From: Ornithinibacillus halotolerans | Lineage (GTDB): Bacteria; Bacillota; Bacilli; Bacillales; Amphibacillaceae | DNA length: 64,000 nt | Direction: 5' to 3' | Assembly (NCBI RefSeq): GCF_014637405.1 | Contig: NZ_BMEY01000004.1 | Location: forward strand, 62,001 to 126,000 | Part shown: positions 36,663 to 46,406 of the stretch, one piece after another | Layout: every line of letters begins with the position of its first letter | Numbering within the stretch: the stretch's first letter is position 1 | Program-made: the position numbers and the translations under genes | Notes under the pieces: generated by a model | The model's input: only the letters and a program-made list of their open reading frames with translations | What the model was told of the DNA's origin: nothing | Databases searched by the model: none

Positions 36663-37289
36663 TTAAATTGCATTCACAAAAGGATTTAATCGTTTCTCTT
36701 CTCCTATAGTCGTTTGCGGGCCATGTCCTGGATAAACAATAGTTTGGTCCGCTAACGGGTAGATTGTACGTTGAATCGATTCTTCTAACACGGAAAAATC
36801 GCCACCTGGTAAATCAGTTCTACCAATACTTCTATGAAATAACACATCTCCACTTATAATAATTCCCTCTTTTTCAAAATAGAAGCTAATGCTACCTGGA
36901 GAATGCCCTGGGGTGTGAAAAATTTCCATTTCAAAAATATCAAGTTGATATTTCCCAGGCTGTAATAATATATCTGGTGAAGCTGTTTTGATTTCTCCAC
37001 CAAAAAATCGACTGGAGCCATTTAGAGTTGGTTCTTTTAGCCATTCTTTTTCTAAGGCATGCATGTATACCTTAATATTATAATGATTGCGTAATTGCTC
37101 TACAGCTCCAATATGATCAAAGTGTGCATGAGTTAACAGGATAGCCAAAGGTTCTACTCCCTCTTCAGTTAGCCAATTTATAACTTTATCCCCTTCTGCT
37201 CCTGGGTCAATAATAATCGCTTTTTTATTCTTATAGAGGATATAACAATTTGTCCCTAAAGCCCCTAGTGGAAAGTTCTTAATTTGCAA
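36663..37289 (-). CDS. yqgX: Metallo-beta-lactamase fold hydrolase YqgX
   Basis: A 208-residue glyoxalase II-like hydrolase. The metal motif LTHAHFDHIG, HTPGHSPGS, SGDVLF and VYPGHGPQT give all expected ligands. Such proteins hydrolyse thioesters such as S-lactoyl-thiols; the exact substrate is unknown. Confidence 0.9.
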   Translation of the reverse strand: MQIKNFPLGALGTNCYILYKNKKAIIIDPGAEGDKVINWLTEEGVEPLAILLTHAHFDHIGAVEQLRNHYNIKVYMHALEKEWLKEPTLNGSSRFFGGEIKTASPDILLQPGKYQLDIFEMEIFHTPGHSPGSISFYFEKEGIIISGDVLFHRSIGRTDLPGGDFSVLEESIQRTIYPLADQTIVYPGHGPQTTIGEEKRLNPFVNAI

Positions 37290-37462
37290 TGCATTTCCCT
37301 CCTGTTATTGTGGTTGTGAAGAAATTTTTAACTTTATATGATTTCCTCGACAAATAGTTAATTTTATACTAGAATAAATGTGGTAGTATAATACATATTA
37401 ATATAAATGAATTTTTTAAACAAACAAAGATCAATGGTTATCTGTAAGGAGGTAAAGCTTCA

Positions 37463-37648
37463 ATGCCAATGCAACATATTGTATTAGGAATTATTTTCTT
37501 AGTTGTAGCAATTGTTTCGGTTGTATCTGTTATCCGTCAGTTAAAGTATAGAAATTTCCTTGCATTAGGATTCTCAGTTCTATCCGTACTTGCTTTTGGA
37601 TTTTTCTCGATCGCCACAATCATTTCTGTTTTAAAAGATAATTTATAA
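37463..37648 (+). CDS. yqgW: DUF2759 family small membrane protein
   Basis: A 61-residue protein with two hydrophobic helices (IVLGIIFLVVAIVSVVSVI and ALGFSVLSVLAFGFFSIAT) joined by RQLKYRN. AAGGAGG lies 10 bases before the ATG. It occupies the yqgW position between yqgX and ltaS. The function is unknown. Confidence 0.82.
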   Translation: MPMQHIVLGIIFLVVAIVSVVSVIRQLKYRNFLALGFSVLSVLAFGFFSIATIISVLKDNL

Positions 37649-37651
37649 GAA

Positions 37652-37697
37652 TAAAAAACTAGCGAAGTCAAACGATTTCGTTAGTTTTTTTATTTTT
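37652..37697 (+). terminator. Terminator after yqgW
   Basis: AAAAACTAGCGAA pairs with TTTCGTTAGTTTTT, followed by TTTATTTTTATT. Confidence 0.88.
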
Positions 37698-37748
37698 ATT
37701 GGAATGATTAAGTTGATGTGAGAAGAATTAATGATTGCAATTAACGCA

Positions 37749-37807
37749 TAAACACCACATTCACCCACGGAAAACAATATATATTTCCGGGCCACATGTG
37801 GTGTTTA
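37749..37807 (-). terminator. Long hairpin after ltaS
   Basis: AAACACCACAT and ATGTGGTGTTT form the base of an extended imperfect stem whose inner part pairs GGAAA with TTTCC. It lies just after the ltaS stop. The run after it is ATGCG, so it may work as an mRNA-stabilising hairpin as well as a terminator. Confidence 0.6.
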
Positions 37808-37839
37808 TTCATTTAAAACTATTTTTATTTAGTAAGATT

Positions 37840-39720
37840 CTACTTTTCTTCACCAAAATCCACAAATCGGAATAGATCTCCGTAAATGATGTCATCGGAA
37901 TAACTTAATTCCTGATTTACTTTCTCTGTAAATTCAAAACAAGCATTCGCATCAGTTTCATCCAGCAATTCGCCTGTTGTAAAATTATAACAATTGTCGC
38001 TCGTATAGATATAATCTTTTGTTATATAATCTCCATTACGTAAGATGACATATCCTTTTCGATCTTCGTTAAATAAATCATTTCCAAAGTAAATATCCTC
38101 ATCATTTTCAATTCCAAGTAGACTTAGAATAGTTGGTTTCATATCAATTTGGCCGGAAATAGTTGATTTTACTTCCCCTTCTCCATGACCTGGGATATGA
38201 ATAAACAATGGTACACGCTGTAATTGAACATGATCATATGGTGTAATTTCCTCTTTATCAAGATATTGACTCATTGCTTTATTATGGTTAGAACTTATTC
38301 CATAGTGATCTCCCATAATAATGATAATCGAATCTTCATAAATCCCTGCATCTTTTAATTGGTTAAAGAATAATTCAATGGATTCATCCATGTAACGAAC
38401 AGTTGGAAAATAATTGTTTAACGTATTTGAGTTTGAATCATAGCGATCAATTGACCGATCTTTTACATCAAGTTCAAATGGAAAATGGTTTGTTAATGTA
38501 ATGAACTTCGCATAGTACGGTTCTTCAAGAGTCTGTAAATACTTCATAGATTGCTCAAAAAATTGTTTATCCTTTAAGCCCCAACCAATACTATTATTCT
38601 CGTTCACTTCATATGCATCTTGATCATAATAATAGTCAAACCCTAAATTAGGATACATTTGGTCACGATTATAGAAACTATCATTATTTGCATGGAATAC
38701 CGTTGTATAATACCCCTCATTACCTAAAATTTCTGGCATCGCTCGATAATCATTTTGTGCATGGGTATAAAACACTGCTCCCCTTGGTAAAGGGTATAAT
38801 GAATTTTCTGTTAGAAATTCTGAATCAGAAGTTTTTCCTTGTTCTGTTTGGTGATAAAAATTTTCAAAGTAATACGTATCTTCATCTTCAACTAAGCGAT
38901 TAAGGAATGGTGTAACTTCTTGCCCATTTACTGTATTACCAATTACGAAGCTTTGAATCGATTCTGCAGAAATAAAGATAACATTTTTTCCTTCCGCAAT
39001 TCCAAATAAATCTGATTTGCCATTTTGTTTTATTTCGTTATTAACATATTCGTCAATGGATGGTAACTCACTACCATCTGCAAAAACATGCTGTGTTTTA
39101 ACTTTAGAATGAAGTACAGCATCATAAATATGATAATTAAACAAACCAATATATTTTACTAAATATTCCCTGTCAAATGCTCTAGTAAATAATTGGGGAC
39201 GTTCCATTTCTGCTAAAAAGAAATTACCCACTAATAAAGCAAGCGATAAAGCAAAAGCACATATTTTTCCACTTTTTGGATAGCTGGTCTTTACTTTAAT
39301 CACATGCTTTTTACTTAAATACCAAACTATGATGACATCAATAAATAGTATAATATCATATACTTTTATTAATGAAAGAATACTGGAACCTAAATCCCCT
39401 GCATTTCCACCTTGCCCTAGTTGTGGAAGAGTTATAAAGTCCGAAAAAGACCGGTAGAATACTAGGTTTGCATAAATTATAAGTGTCCCAATTAACACCA
39501 TATACCGTAGATACTTCATTTGCCTTTCCGGTGTCTTAATCCATACACTTACAGCAAATACTAGAAAGGCTGATACAAACGGATTAATAAATAAAATTAA
39601 TTCTTGCATACCATTTTCTAGATCAAGACTGAAAAAGAAACGGTATACGATGTAGGTTTTTAACCCGAATATTAATGTCGCTAATACATATAAAGGAATA
39701 TTTTTTCCTTTACGTTTCAT
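37840..39720 (-). CDS. Lipoteichoic acid synthase family protein
   Basis: A 626-residue LtaS-type enzyme. Five N-terminal membrane helices (residues about 10-185) precede an extracellular sulfatase-like domain. FISAESIQSF holds the first metal ligand Glu, GKTSDSEF has the nucleophilic Thr, and IIIMGDHYG and the His in TNHFPF complete the Mn site. It polymerises glycerol phosphate from phosphatidylglycerol. The locus matches yqgS of B. subtilis. Confidence 0.93.
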   Translation of the reverse strand: MKRKGKNIPLYVLATLIFGLKTYIVYRFFFSLDLENGMQELILFINPFVSAFLVFAVSVWIKTPERQMKYLRYMVLIGTLIIYANLVFYRSFSDFITLPQLGQGGNAGDLGSSILSLIKVYDIILFIDVIIVWYLSKKHVIKVKTSYPKSGKICAFALSLALLVGNFFLAEMERPQLFTRAFDREYLVKYIGLFNYHIYDAVLHSKVKTQHVFADGSELPSIDEYVNNEIKQNGKSDLFGIAEGKNVIFISAESIQSFVIGNTVNGQEVTPFLNRLVEDEDTYYFENFYHQTEQGKTSDSEFLTENSLYPLPRGAVFYTHAQNDYRAMPEILGNEGYYTTVFHANNDSFYNRDQMYPNLGFDYYYDQDAYEVNENNSIGWGLKDKQFFEQSMKYLQTLEEPYYAKFITLTNHFPFELDVKDRSIDRYDSNSNTLNNYFPTVRYMDESIELFFNQLKDAGIYEDSIIIIMGDHYGISSNHNKAMSQYLDKEEITPYDHVQLQRVPLFIHIPGHGEGEVKSTISGQIDMKPTILSLLGIENDEDIYFGNDLFNEDRKGYVILRNGDYITKDYIYTSDNCYNFTTGELLDETDANACFEFTEKVNQELSYSDDIIYGDLFRFVDFGEEK

Positions 39721-39878
39721 ATTATTTCCTCCTAAAAACTACTACTTTACTATATGCAGATTTATTTTGATAGTAACGGCATGAAAACCATTTGAACTAA
39801 ACAAACTATCTATTAAGACGAATAAAACAACAAAAAGGTTTCAAGATTGTTACAATTTATAGGAGAAATTATTATCGA

Positions 39879-40841
39879 TTAAGCTAGATTCTGTTGAACT
39901 AAGTATGCAGCACCAATGATTCCAGCATCATTACCTAATTCTGCAATTTTAATTTCACATGCTTCACTTGTTCTTCGTAGAGCATATTTTGTAAATGAAT
40001 CTTTAATCGGTTGTAATAATTGTTCACCAGCATTAGACATACCCCCACCAATTAAGATCATCGAAGGATTAATGGTCACTGCTAAATTTGCTAAAGCCAT
40101 TCCCAACGTATTAGCAGTATAGTCGATAATATGATTACAATCTTTATCACCTTGTTTAGCCAAATCAAAGATTAGCTTAGATGTAATTTTACCATTTTGT
40201 GCGTATTGCAAAGCAAGTGGACTAGAAGGTTTATTTTCAATTATTTTCATTGCTTGCCTTACCACTCCTGTTGCAGAAGCAATGGTTTCCAAACATCCTG
40301 TTCGACCACAATTACAAGCATATCCATTTGGATCGACAATTATATGTCCTATTTCCCCTGCTGTCCCGTTAATACCATTTAAAATTTTACCTTTAGCAAT
40401 GATACCACCGCCAACTCCTGTTCCAAGTGTCACAGCAATCACATCTTTTGCCTTATGGCCTGCACCTAACCAGTTTTCACCTAATGCTGCAATATTAGCA
40501 TCATTCTCAACATATACTGGTAATCCAGTTTTACTAGTCATATAATCTCTTAGATTAAATTCTTTCCACCCAATATTAACTGCTTCATATACATACCCAT
40601 TTTCTCCATCAATAAATCCTGGTGCACCAATGCCGATACCCAGTACATCGTTTGTATCCAATTCTAAAGTCGTTAATTTAGCTAATACAGAGCTCCAAAT
40701 CTGATCAATTACGATTTTACCATCATTTGATTTTGTAGTTTCAATTTCCCATTTTTCAATTATTTCACCAGTAGATTGTAGTATACCAATTTTTACTGTA
40801 GTACCTCCTATATCTACTCCAATGATAATGTTTTTATTCAT
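39879..40841 (-). CDS. glcK: Glucokinase, ROK family
   Basis: A 320-residue ROK kinase. GVDIGGTTVKIG is the phosphate 1 loop, GIGAPGFID follows, and the zinc-binding ROK signature is CNCGRTGCLE. Catalytic Asp lies in VENDANIAALGE. It phosphorylates glucose. The small YqgQ gene lies 6 bp upstream, as in B. subtilis. Confidence 0.94.
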   Translation of the reverse strand: MNKNIIIGVDIGGTTVKIGILQSTGEIIEKWEIETTKSNDGKIVIDQIWSSVLAKLTTLELDTNDVLGIGIGAPGFIDGENGYVYEAVNIGWKEFNLRDYMTSKTGLPVYVENDANIAALGENWLGAGHKAKDVIAVTLGTGVGGGIIAKGKILNGINGTAGEIGHIIVDPNGYACNCGRTGCLETIASATGVVRQAMKIIENKPSSPLALQYAQNGKITSKLIFDLAKQGDKDCNHIIDYTANTLGMALANLAVTINPSMILIGGGMSNAGEQLLQPIKDSFTKYALRRTSEACEIKIAELGNDAGIIGAAYLVQQNLA

Positions 40842-40847
40842 TACAAT

Positions 40848-41051
40848 TCACCCTTTTTTTGAAATATAGTTATTTATCTCATGACGGATGACTAATATAG
40901 CAGTTCGATAAGATTCTATATCTATTAAACCTGCTTTGTATAATTCGGTTATTTCGTTTTGCATTAACTCCAAATCTCCAAGTCTATCCCCTGTATAAAT
41001 AAATGTTCCAAATCTTTTTAATACTTGCTGTACGTCATATAACGTTTTCAC
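40848..41051 (-). CDS. yqgQ: YqgQ family protein
   Basis: A 67-residue helical protein from GTG 41051 (MKTLYDVQQVLKRFG). It matches the YqgQ family in TFIYTGDR, LELMQNEITELYKAGLID and the start position. GGTGAT stands before the GTG. The upstream TTG at 41063 is unlikely. It is probably cotranscribed with glcK; the role is unknown. Confidence 0.87.
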   Translation of the reverse strand: MKTLYDVQQVLKRFGTFIYTGDRLGDLELMQNEITELYKAGLIDIESYRTAILVIRHEINNYISKKG

Positions 41052-41130
41052 TCTTATCACCAATTTCTATTATATAGCAAAACGCACCAAAAGAAATAGT
41101 TTTTTGTTAATGTAAAAAAGACCCATACCT

Positions 41131-42588
41131 TTATCGGTCTGGGTCCTCAGGATGTAGTATGGAAGGCCTTTTTCGTTTAAGTGGTATTGGTGTGCGAATA
41201 AAGACATCACGAAATGCACGAGGTGAAAACGGTAATACCGGCCAAAAGTAGGGTATTTCAAATGACCTCATACGGACTGTATAAATGAGCAAGAATAATA
41301 ATGCTATCATATACCCAACTACTCCAAACGCAGCAGCTGCAAGTAGTAAAAATAGCCGGACAATCCGGTTAGCAAGACTCATTTCATAACTTGGTGTTGC
41401 ATAAGTACCAATTGCTGCAACAGCTAAATAAAGAATCACTTCATATGAAAATAATCCTACTTCAATAGCAACTTGTCCGATGAGTATTGCAGCTACTAGC
41501 CCTATTGCAGTAGCTAAAGAGGTTGGAGTATGTATGGCCGCCATTCGTAACATATCAATACCTAATTCGGCTATAAGAAACTGAATTAATATTGGAATAG
41601 TCCCCATTTCATTGGGGCCAATAAATGCTAGTTGCTCTGGTAGAAGTTCAGGATTAGTCGAGAATAAATAATACAATGGCAAAATAAAAATAGATGCCCA
41701 TACAGCAATAAACCTAACAAATCGTAAGTAAGCACCAATTAACGGTTTTTGCCGATACTCTTCAGCATGCTGTAAATGATGCCAATACGTTGTTGGTGTA
41801 ATAATAACACTTGGTGAACCATCAATGATGATTAATATATGTCCCTCATACAAATGGGCAGCAGCTGTATCTGGTCTCTCCGTATAACGTACGGTAGGAA
41901 ATGGGTTCCAATGTCTACCACTTATATACTCTTCGACTGTTTTTTCAGCCATCGGTAATCCATCAGTATCAATTTCTTTTAATTTACTTTTCAGATCCTC
42001 AACTCTTTTTTTATCGGCAATATCTTCTAAATAACAAATACATATATCAGTTAACGAGCGTCTCCCAATTTGCATATATTCCATTCTTAACGAACGATCA
42101 CGTACTCTTCTACGGGTTAATGCAGTGTTAAATACAATTGTCTCTACATAGCCATCACGTGAACCCCGAACAACTCGTTCTAAGTCAGGTTCACCTGGAG
42201 AACGGACAGGATATGTTCTAGCATCAATAATTATTACTTTATTTACCCCTTCCACTATTAAGGCGGTTGGACCTGCTAGAATGGTATCTGCCGCTTGATT
42301 TAAATCATCTACTTGATCTAATTCAACATATGGTAAATATTGTTTCAGTAATTTTGTTAAAGCATCTGGTTCTAAATGTTCTGGTTCGAGTTTAGCTAAA
42401 AATTTCATCAACAGATGTAAAATATCGTCTTTTGCAAAGCCGTCAATAAAAAACATCGACATTTTTCTTCCAGCATATTCTAAGTCTAAATTAACGATAT
42501 CAAAGCTTTTGTCTATTTGTAATCGTTCTTGCATATAGGAGTTATTCTGTTCGTATGACGAAAATACTGGTTGCTTTTCTTTTTCCAT
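41131..42588 (-). CDS. Spore germination protein, SpoVAF/GerA family
   Basis: 485 residues from ATG 42588 (SD GGAGGAACT). The soluble N-terminal GerA domain (about 1-285) has GPTALIVEGVNKVIIIDARTYPVR and RGSRDGYVETIVFN. It is followed by about four membrane helices and the C-terminal FSPRAFRDVFIRTPIPLKRKRPS, which is typical of SpoVAF. GerA A-subunits form nutrient receptors, while SpoVAF acts in dipicolinate channel function. No spoVA genes are next to it. Confidence 0.85.
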   Translation of the reverse strand: MEKEKQPVFSSYEQNNSYMQERLQIDKSFDIVNLDLEYAGRKMSMFFIDGFAKDDILHLLMKFLAKLEPEHLEPDALTKLLKQYLPYVELDQVDDLNQAADTILAGPTALIVEGVNKVIIIDARTYPVRSPGEPDLERVVRGSRDGYVETIVFNTALTRRRVRDRSLRMEYMQIGRRSLTDICICYLEDIADKKRVEDLKSKLKEIDTDGLPMAEKTVEEYISGRHWNPFPTVRYTERPDTAAAHLYEGHILIIIDGSPSVIITPTTYWHHLQHAEEYRQKPLIGAYLRFVRFIAVWASIFILPLYYLFSTNPELLPEQLAFIGPNEMGTIPILIQFLIAELGIDMLRMAAIHTPTSLATAIGLVAAILIGQVAIEVGLFSYEVILYLAVAAIGTYATPSYEMSLANRIVRLFLLLAAAAFGVVGYMIALLFLLIYTVRMRSFEIPYFWPVLPFSPRAFRDVFIRTPIPLKRKRPSILHPEDPDR

Positions 42589-42678
42589 AGTTCCTCCATG
42601 CAATATTATTTGATATCTGTTAGTTTATGTATGGTAACTATTTCTATACACTACTATTCTCTTTAAACGAGCATACAA

Positions 42679-42710
42679 GAAACCCCAGAAAGTAAACATT
42701 ATTCTGGGGC
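42679..42710 (-). terminator. Terminator after gluP
   Basis: The minus strand reads CCCCAGAA...TTCTGGGG then TTTCTTG. Confidence 0.8.
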
Positions 42711-42736
42711 CATCAATATTTATTCATATTAAAATT

Positions 42737-44278
42737 CTAATTTTTATCAAGACTTTCATATAACTCGATTACTCGTTCATCATTAGGATTTAATTCATAT
42801 GCTTTCTGAAGCATTTCCTTAGCACGTTCATCTTCTGTTTCAATATACAGTATACTTAAATTGAAATAAGCTTGTGGCAATTCTTTTGGATCCTCCATTA
42901 CTTTTATACACGCTTCTAAATCCTCAATCGCTTTTTCTAACTCATTTAATTGTATATATGCATAGGAACGTTGAAATAAAAGTAACGCTTCCACATCTTC
43001 TGGATTTTCGAGTCCTTTTGTTGCACTATCAATTACTTCTTCATATTTTTCATCTGGTAGTAACTGATCAATCTTCATTAATTGATACGTTGCATTTGCT
43101 TCGTTATTGTCTACACCAAACAAGAACATCCAACCGACAACAATCAAATAAATACCGATTCCAATTACTTGAGTCATTATATTTTTCTTCTTTGGAAAGT
43201 GGACGATAGCACTAGCAACGAACCCAGCAATTAATCCCCCAAAATGAGCTGTAACATCCAGTTGTGGCATAGAGAAACCAAGAATGATATTAATTCCTAA
43301 TAAGAATAATATATTCGTTCCAATCGTTTGAAAAAAGATACGTTTATGGAATATACCAAAATATAGAAATGCGCCGAACAACCCATATAATGCTCCTGAA
43401 GCACCAGCTGATAAGTTGGTTACAAGTGCAAAGCTAGCAACTCCCCCACCTACACCTGCAAGCATATAAATTATTAAGAATCTAACTGAACCATAAATAC
43501 GCTCAGCTAGCGACCCAAAGAAATAGAGAAATAACATATTAGAAGCAAAGTGTAATAGACCAATATGTAAGAACATGGAAGTGACAATCCGCCACCATTC
43601 TCCATCTATTATTAATGGATTATATTTTGCTCCAAATTCAATTAACGTTAGATGATTTTCACTACCACCATTCCACTCTAATAATAAAAATAAGATGGCA
43701 TTTATAGCAATTAACAGGTAAGTAAATATTGGTTTACCAAAAGAGAAAATACCTTCTTCTTTTTTCTGTTTTTCTTTAATTTTATTGTATAATTCTAGCT
43801 TTAATTGCTGGATTGAATGCTCTAGATTTTCTTCCGGTATTGTTTCTACGTTTGGGAATACAGCTCCAATATTTTCACTAAGGCGATTTTTTTCTGTGAC
43901 AATTTCATCACCAGATAAATAATAGATTTTCATTTTAATTGGATTCTTCTCTTGTACCATTAATGGTTTCTTTAGCATTTCCCAGCTGTCAATAGGCGTA
44001 AAAGGGGAAATATATACATTATGTATTTCAATTTGTTTACCTTGTAATAATTTTCGCATTGCTCTTGTCTTTTGAAACACAATTGCAATATCTTTTTTGA
44101 GATGGTTTTTCCAGTCGAATCCAACAGTAGAAATACGAACAACACGAGACGTTTTCTCCTCATACTTTTCTAACCAAATTTCAGCTAAATTATTATTAAT
44201 ATGGATAGCCTCATATCCGTTTTCTACTGTAAGATGATGAGCAATTTTGTACATCATGTATGTTGATTTTATGTCCAT
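42737..44278 (-). CDS. gluP: Rhomboid family intramembrane serine protease GluP
   Basis: A 513-residue protein. A cytoplasmic N-terminal domain (1-180) precedes the rhomboid membrane core, with the catalytic Ser in LSAGASGALYG and His in VTAHFGGLIAG, and a C-terminal set of TPR repeats (about 395-510; ALLLFQRSYAYIQLNELEKA). The YqgP/GluP layout is complete. It cleaves membrane proteins; in B. subtilis it is linked to MgtE turnover. Confidence 0.93.
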   Translation of the reverse strand: MDIKSTYMMYKIAHHLTVENGYEAIHINNNLAEIWLEKYEEKTSRVVRISTVGFDWKNHLKKDIAIVFQKTRAMRKLLQGKQIEIHNVYISPFTPIDSWEMLKKPLMVQEKNPIKMKIYYLSGDEIVTEKNRLSENIGAVFPNVETIPEENLEHSIQQLKLELYNKIKEKQKKEEGIFSFGKPIFTYLLIAINAILFLLLEWNGGSENHLTLIEFGAKYNPLIIDGEWWRIVTSMFLHIGLLHFASNMLFLYFFGSLAERIYGSVRFLIIYMLAGVGGGVASFALVTNLSAGASGALYGLFGAFLYFGIFHKRIFFQTIGTNILFLLGINIILGFSMPQLDVTAHFGGLIAGFVASAIVHFPKKKNIMTQVIGIGIYLIVVGWMFLFGVDNNEANATYQLMKIDQLLPDEKYEEVIDSATKGLENPEDVEALLLFQRSYAYIQLNELEKAIEDLEACIKVMEDPKELPQAYFNLSILYIETEDERAKEMLQKAYELNPNDERVIELYESLDKN

Positions 44279-44330
44279 TCATTCCCCTCCCTATACCTAT
44301 CATACCAAAAAGAAGTAAAGAATTCTTTCC

Positions 44331-44362
44331 AAAAAAAAAGAACTGTTTAGACAGCTCTTTTA
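44331..44362 (-). terminator. Terminator after yqgO
   Basis: The minus strand has AAAGAGCTGT, CTAA loop, ACAGTTCTTT followed by TTTTTTTGG. Confidence 0.88.
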
Positions 44363-44365
44363 ACA

Positions 44366-44563
44366 TTAATTCGTAGGTTCCACCGTATCTTTAAATATAC
44401 TTGGCAGTATATTTTTACGGATAGATGGCATATTCATGGAAATTGAAACAGCTATTTTCCTTAAAAAGCTCACTGCCAACATGGCATTCATCATTTTATA
44501 ACGCCACTTATACAATATTGAAAAAAGCCCTACTATTACTGTTAAAATTACAAATACTCTCAA
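44366..44563 (-). CDS. yqgO: YqgO-like small membrane protein
   Basis: A 65-residue protein with one N-terminal membrane helix (VFVILTVIVGLFSILY) followed by WRYKMMNAMLAVSFLRKIAV. The pattern and place, between gluP and fthC, match YqgO of B. subtilis. The function is unknown. Confidence 0.75.
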   Translation of the reverse strand: MRVFVILTVIVGLFSILYKWRYKMMNAMLAVSFLRKIAVSISMNMPSIRKNILPSIFKDTVEPTN

Positions 44564-44635
44564 CTATAAACACCCTTTCTAAAGGCTAACTATTTATAGT
44601 TTTATCCATCTATGTAAAATTATTCGAGCATCTTC

Positions 44636-45193
44636 TTATTTAATAAACCCTTGTTCCGTAAGCAAATGATCTACTGCAATATCATGGGACTCGATTGGCA
44701 TCATTTCAATTAATTGTTTAGTATGCAATATGGATAATGAGATACCATTATAATACGCCAAAAACCGATCATAGTATCCTCCCCCAAATCCAATTCGATA
44801 ACCTTTCGAATGAAATACCACTCCAGGAACAATGACTAAATCTATTCGATTCGGATGAACTTTATTACTTTCCACAGGTTTAGGTTCTAATAAATTAAAA
44901 TATACCGTCTCTAATTCACTAAAGTTATGTAATTGGTAAAATTCAAGTTTCTTTTCTTCCGGTATACATTTAGGAACAACCATGATTTTTTCATCAGCCC
45001 AACCTTGTTCAATAATTAATTTCGTGTCCCATTCTATCCCGTTAGAGATTGTTATCCCAATAGTCTTTGCCTGTTTCCAATAGGTGGATTGAAATAACTG
45101 ATTATGCAATCTTGTTTCAATCTCTACTTTTTCGTTTGCTAGATTTTTTAATAAGTTAATGGTCTGATTCCGTAATTCTTCTTTTTTTTCCAC
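44636..45193 (-). CDS. 5-formyltetrahydrofolate cyclo-ligase
   Basis: A 185-residue enzyme that converts 5-formyl-THF to methenyl-THF with ATP. IDLVIVPGVVFHSKGYRIGFGGGYYDRFL carries the conserved nucleotide-binding GFGGGYYDR. The N-terminus shows KEELRNQTINLLK. Locus yqgN in B. subtilis (also called fthC/fau). Confidence 0.93.
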   Translation of the reverse strand: MEKKEELRNQTINLLKNLANEKVEIETRLHNQLFQSTYWKQAKTIGITISNGIEWDTKLIIEQGWADEKIMVVPKCIPEEKKLEFYQLHNFSELETVYFNLLEPKPVESNKVHPNRIDLVIVPGVVFHSKGYRIGFGGGYYDRFLAYYNGISLSILHTKQLIEMMPIESHDIAVDHLLTEQGFIK

Positions 45194-45230
45194 TCCAGAT
45201 CTCTCCCTACTTTTAATATCCTGAATGTAG

Positions 45231-45267
45231 AAAAAAGCTTGCTCTAATGTGTTGAGAGCAAGCTTCT
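45231..45267 (-). terminator. Terminator after rpmGA
   Basis: The minus strand reads AGAAGCTTGCTCT, loop, AGAGCAAGCTTTTTTC. Confidence 0.9.
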
Positions 45268-45279
45268 AAAGTAAAAAGA

Positions 45280-45429
45280 TTATTTTGTTTCACGGTGTAA
45301 CGTATGTTTTTTAAGACGTGGGCAATATTTCATAAGCTCAATACGTTCAGGATTCGTACGTTTGTTTTTTGTTGTAATATAATTACGATCTCCTGTTTCA
45401 GTACAAGCTAAAGTAATGTTTACTCTCAT
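45280..45429 (-). CDS. rpmGA: 50S ribosomal protein L33, zinc-independent form
   Basis: A 49-residue protein starting [17 protein letters not shown] and ending [14 protein letters not shown]. Only two of the four zinc-finger cysteine positions carry Cys, one per half, so no CxxC pair exists. This is the C- paralogue, used when zinc is scarce or as the standard form. It is too short for most ORF screens. It is preceded by a weak ribosome site, GGAGG. Confidence 0.93.
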   Translation of the reverse strand: MRVNITLACTETGDRNYITTKNKRTNPERIELMKYCPRLKKHTLHRETK

Positions 45430-45600
45430 GTTTTTCCCTCCAAACTTATCTTAACTTGCAAACTTGCATTATTAGTTCATTTCAGACTTATTAATAATAG
45501 CAGATGTTTGCTAATCAATCAAGTGTATGGAAAAAAATTATAGTTTCATCTTGTCGAATTGTGTGATATAAATAGTAATGAATAGATTGGAGGTAATAAG

Positions 45601-45813
45601 ATGCTACTTGCAGTTGGAGTATCCATTGTGGTAATTGCTATTGCTCTATTTATCCTTTCATACTTTATGAATGACCGTTTCGAAAAGATTGAAAGTGAAT
45701 TAGAACAATTATCAGTTTCTACCATGCAGGATACGTATCAATTAAAGAAAAAAGTGAAAGTTCTAGAAGAAGAACTTCTAACAGATGGTATTGGAGAAAG
45801 TGAATACTATTAA
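45601..45813 (+). CDS. Small bitopic membrane protein with coiled coil
   Basis: A 70-residue protein: an N-terminal membrane helix ([21 protein letters not shown]) and a helical, heptad-like tail ([31 protein letters not shown]). TTGGAGG precedes the ATG. It lies 23 bp before the next gene and is probably cotranscribed. No family was recognised. Confidence 0.75.
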   Translation: MLLAVGVSIVVIAIALFILSYFMNDRFEKIESELEQLSVSTMQDTYQLKKKVKVLEEELLTDGIGESEYY

Positions 45814-45836
45814 TCTATTAATTTAAGGTGGGAAAC

Positions 45837-46406
45837 ATGAAACAAACAATACGTGGATTTGCAGTTGGTTTATTTACCGCTGCAGTAATAATGTTAGCCG
45901 TTAACTACTTTACTAATGGAACTAAACAAGATATATCAGAAGTTCCAATTGAACATATTGTCGAAGAATTAAAAGACAAAGGTTACCGAGTACTTACTGA
46001 GGATGACTATATCTCTTTATCAATCAGTGGTGAAGTAAGTAAAAAAGAAACTGAAATAGCTTCTGATGATACGAAGAATGAGGATTCTGAGTCCAATGAA
46101 ACTGAATCCAAAAACGAAGAAAGTTCTTCCGATGAAGATACGGAGGAAAATAACCAAGAACAAAAAGAAGAAGTAGAAGATCAAGAAGAGAAGGAAACTA
46201 CCAAAACATATACTGTATCTATCACTTCAGGTATGGCACCATCTACAATCAGTAAAGAATTAGAAAGTAATGGGATTATTGAAAATGCCGATGAGTTTAT
46301 AACGTACTTAGAAGACGAAGGATATGTTGTTCGAATTCAACTTGGTGAGTTTACAATAGCTAGTGATATGAGTTTCTATGAAATTGCAGAAGCATTAACA
46401 AAATAA
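45837..46406 (+). CDS. Membrane-anchored protein with MltG/YceG-type LysM-like domain
   Basis: 189 residues from ATG 45837 (AAGGTGGG site). An N-terminal membrane anchor (FAVGLFTAAVIMLAVNYF) is followed by a long acidic Glu/Ser/Asp/Asn-rich linker (about 65-125) and a C-terminal domain YTVSITSGMAPSTISKELE...IIENADEFITYL. The last part resembles the N-terminal subdomain of endolytic transglycosylase MltG. The catalytic YceG domain is missing, so it is more likely a peptidoglycan-binding or regulatory protein. Confidence 0.75.
   Translation: MKQTIRGFAVGLFTAAVIMLAVNYFTNGTKQDISEVPIEHIVEELKDKGYRVLTEDDYISLSISGEVSKKETEIASDDTKNEDSESNETESKNEESSSDEDTEENNQEQKEEVEDQEEKETTKTYTVSITSGMAPSTISKELESNGIIENADEFITYLEDEGYVVRIQLGEFTIASDMSFYEIAEALTK

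Noticed and set aside
41070-41261. Small minus-strand ORF next to spoVAF-like gene
   Set aside because: It overlaps the 3' part of the spoVAF-like gene in another frame and has no ribosome site.
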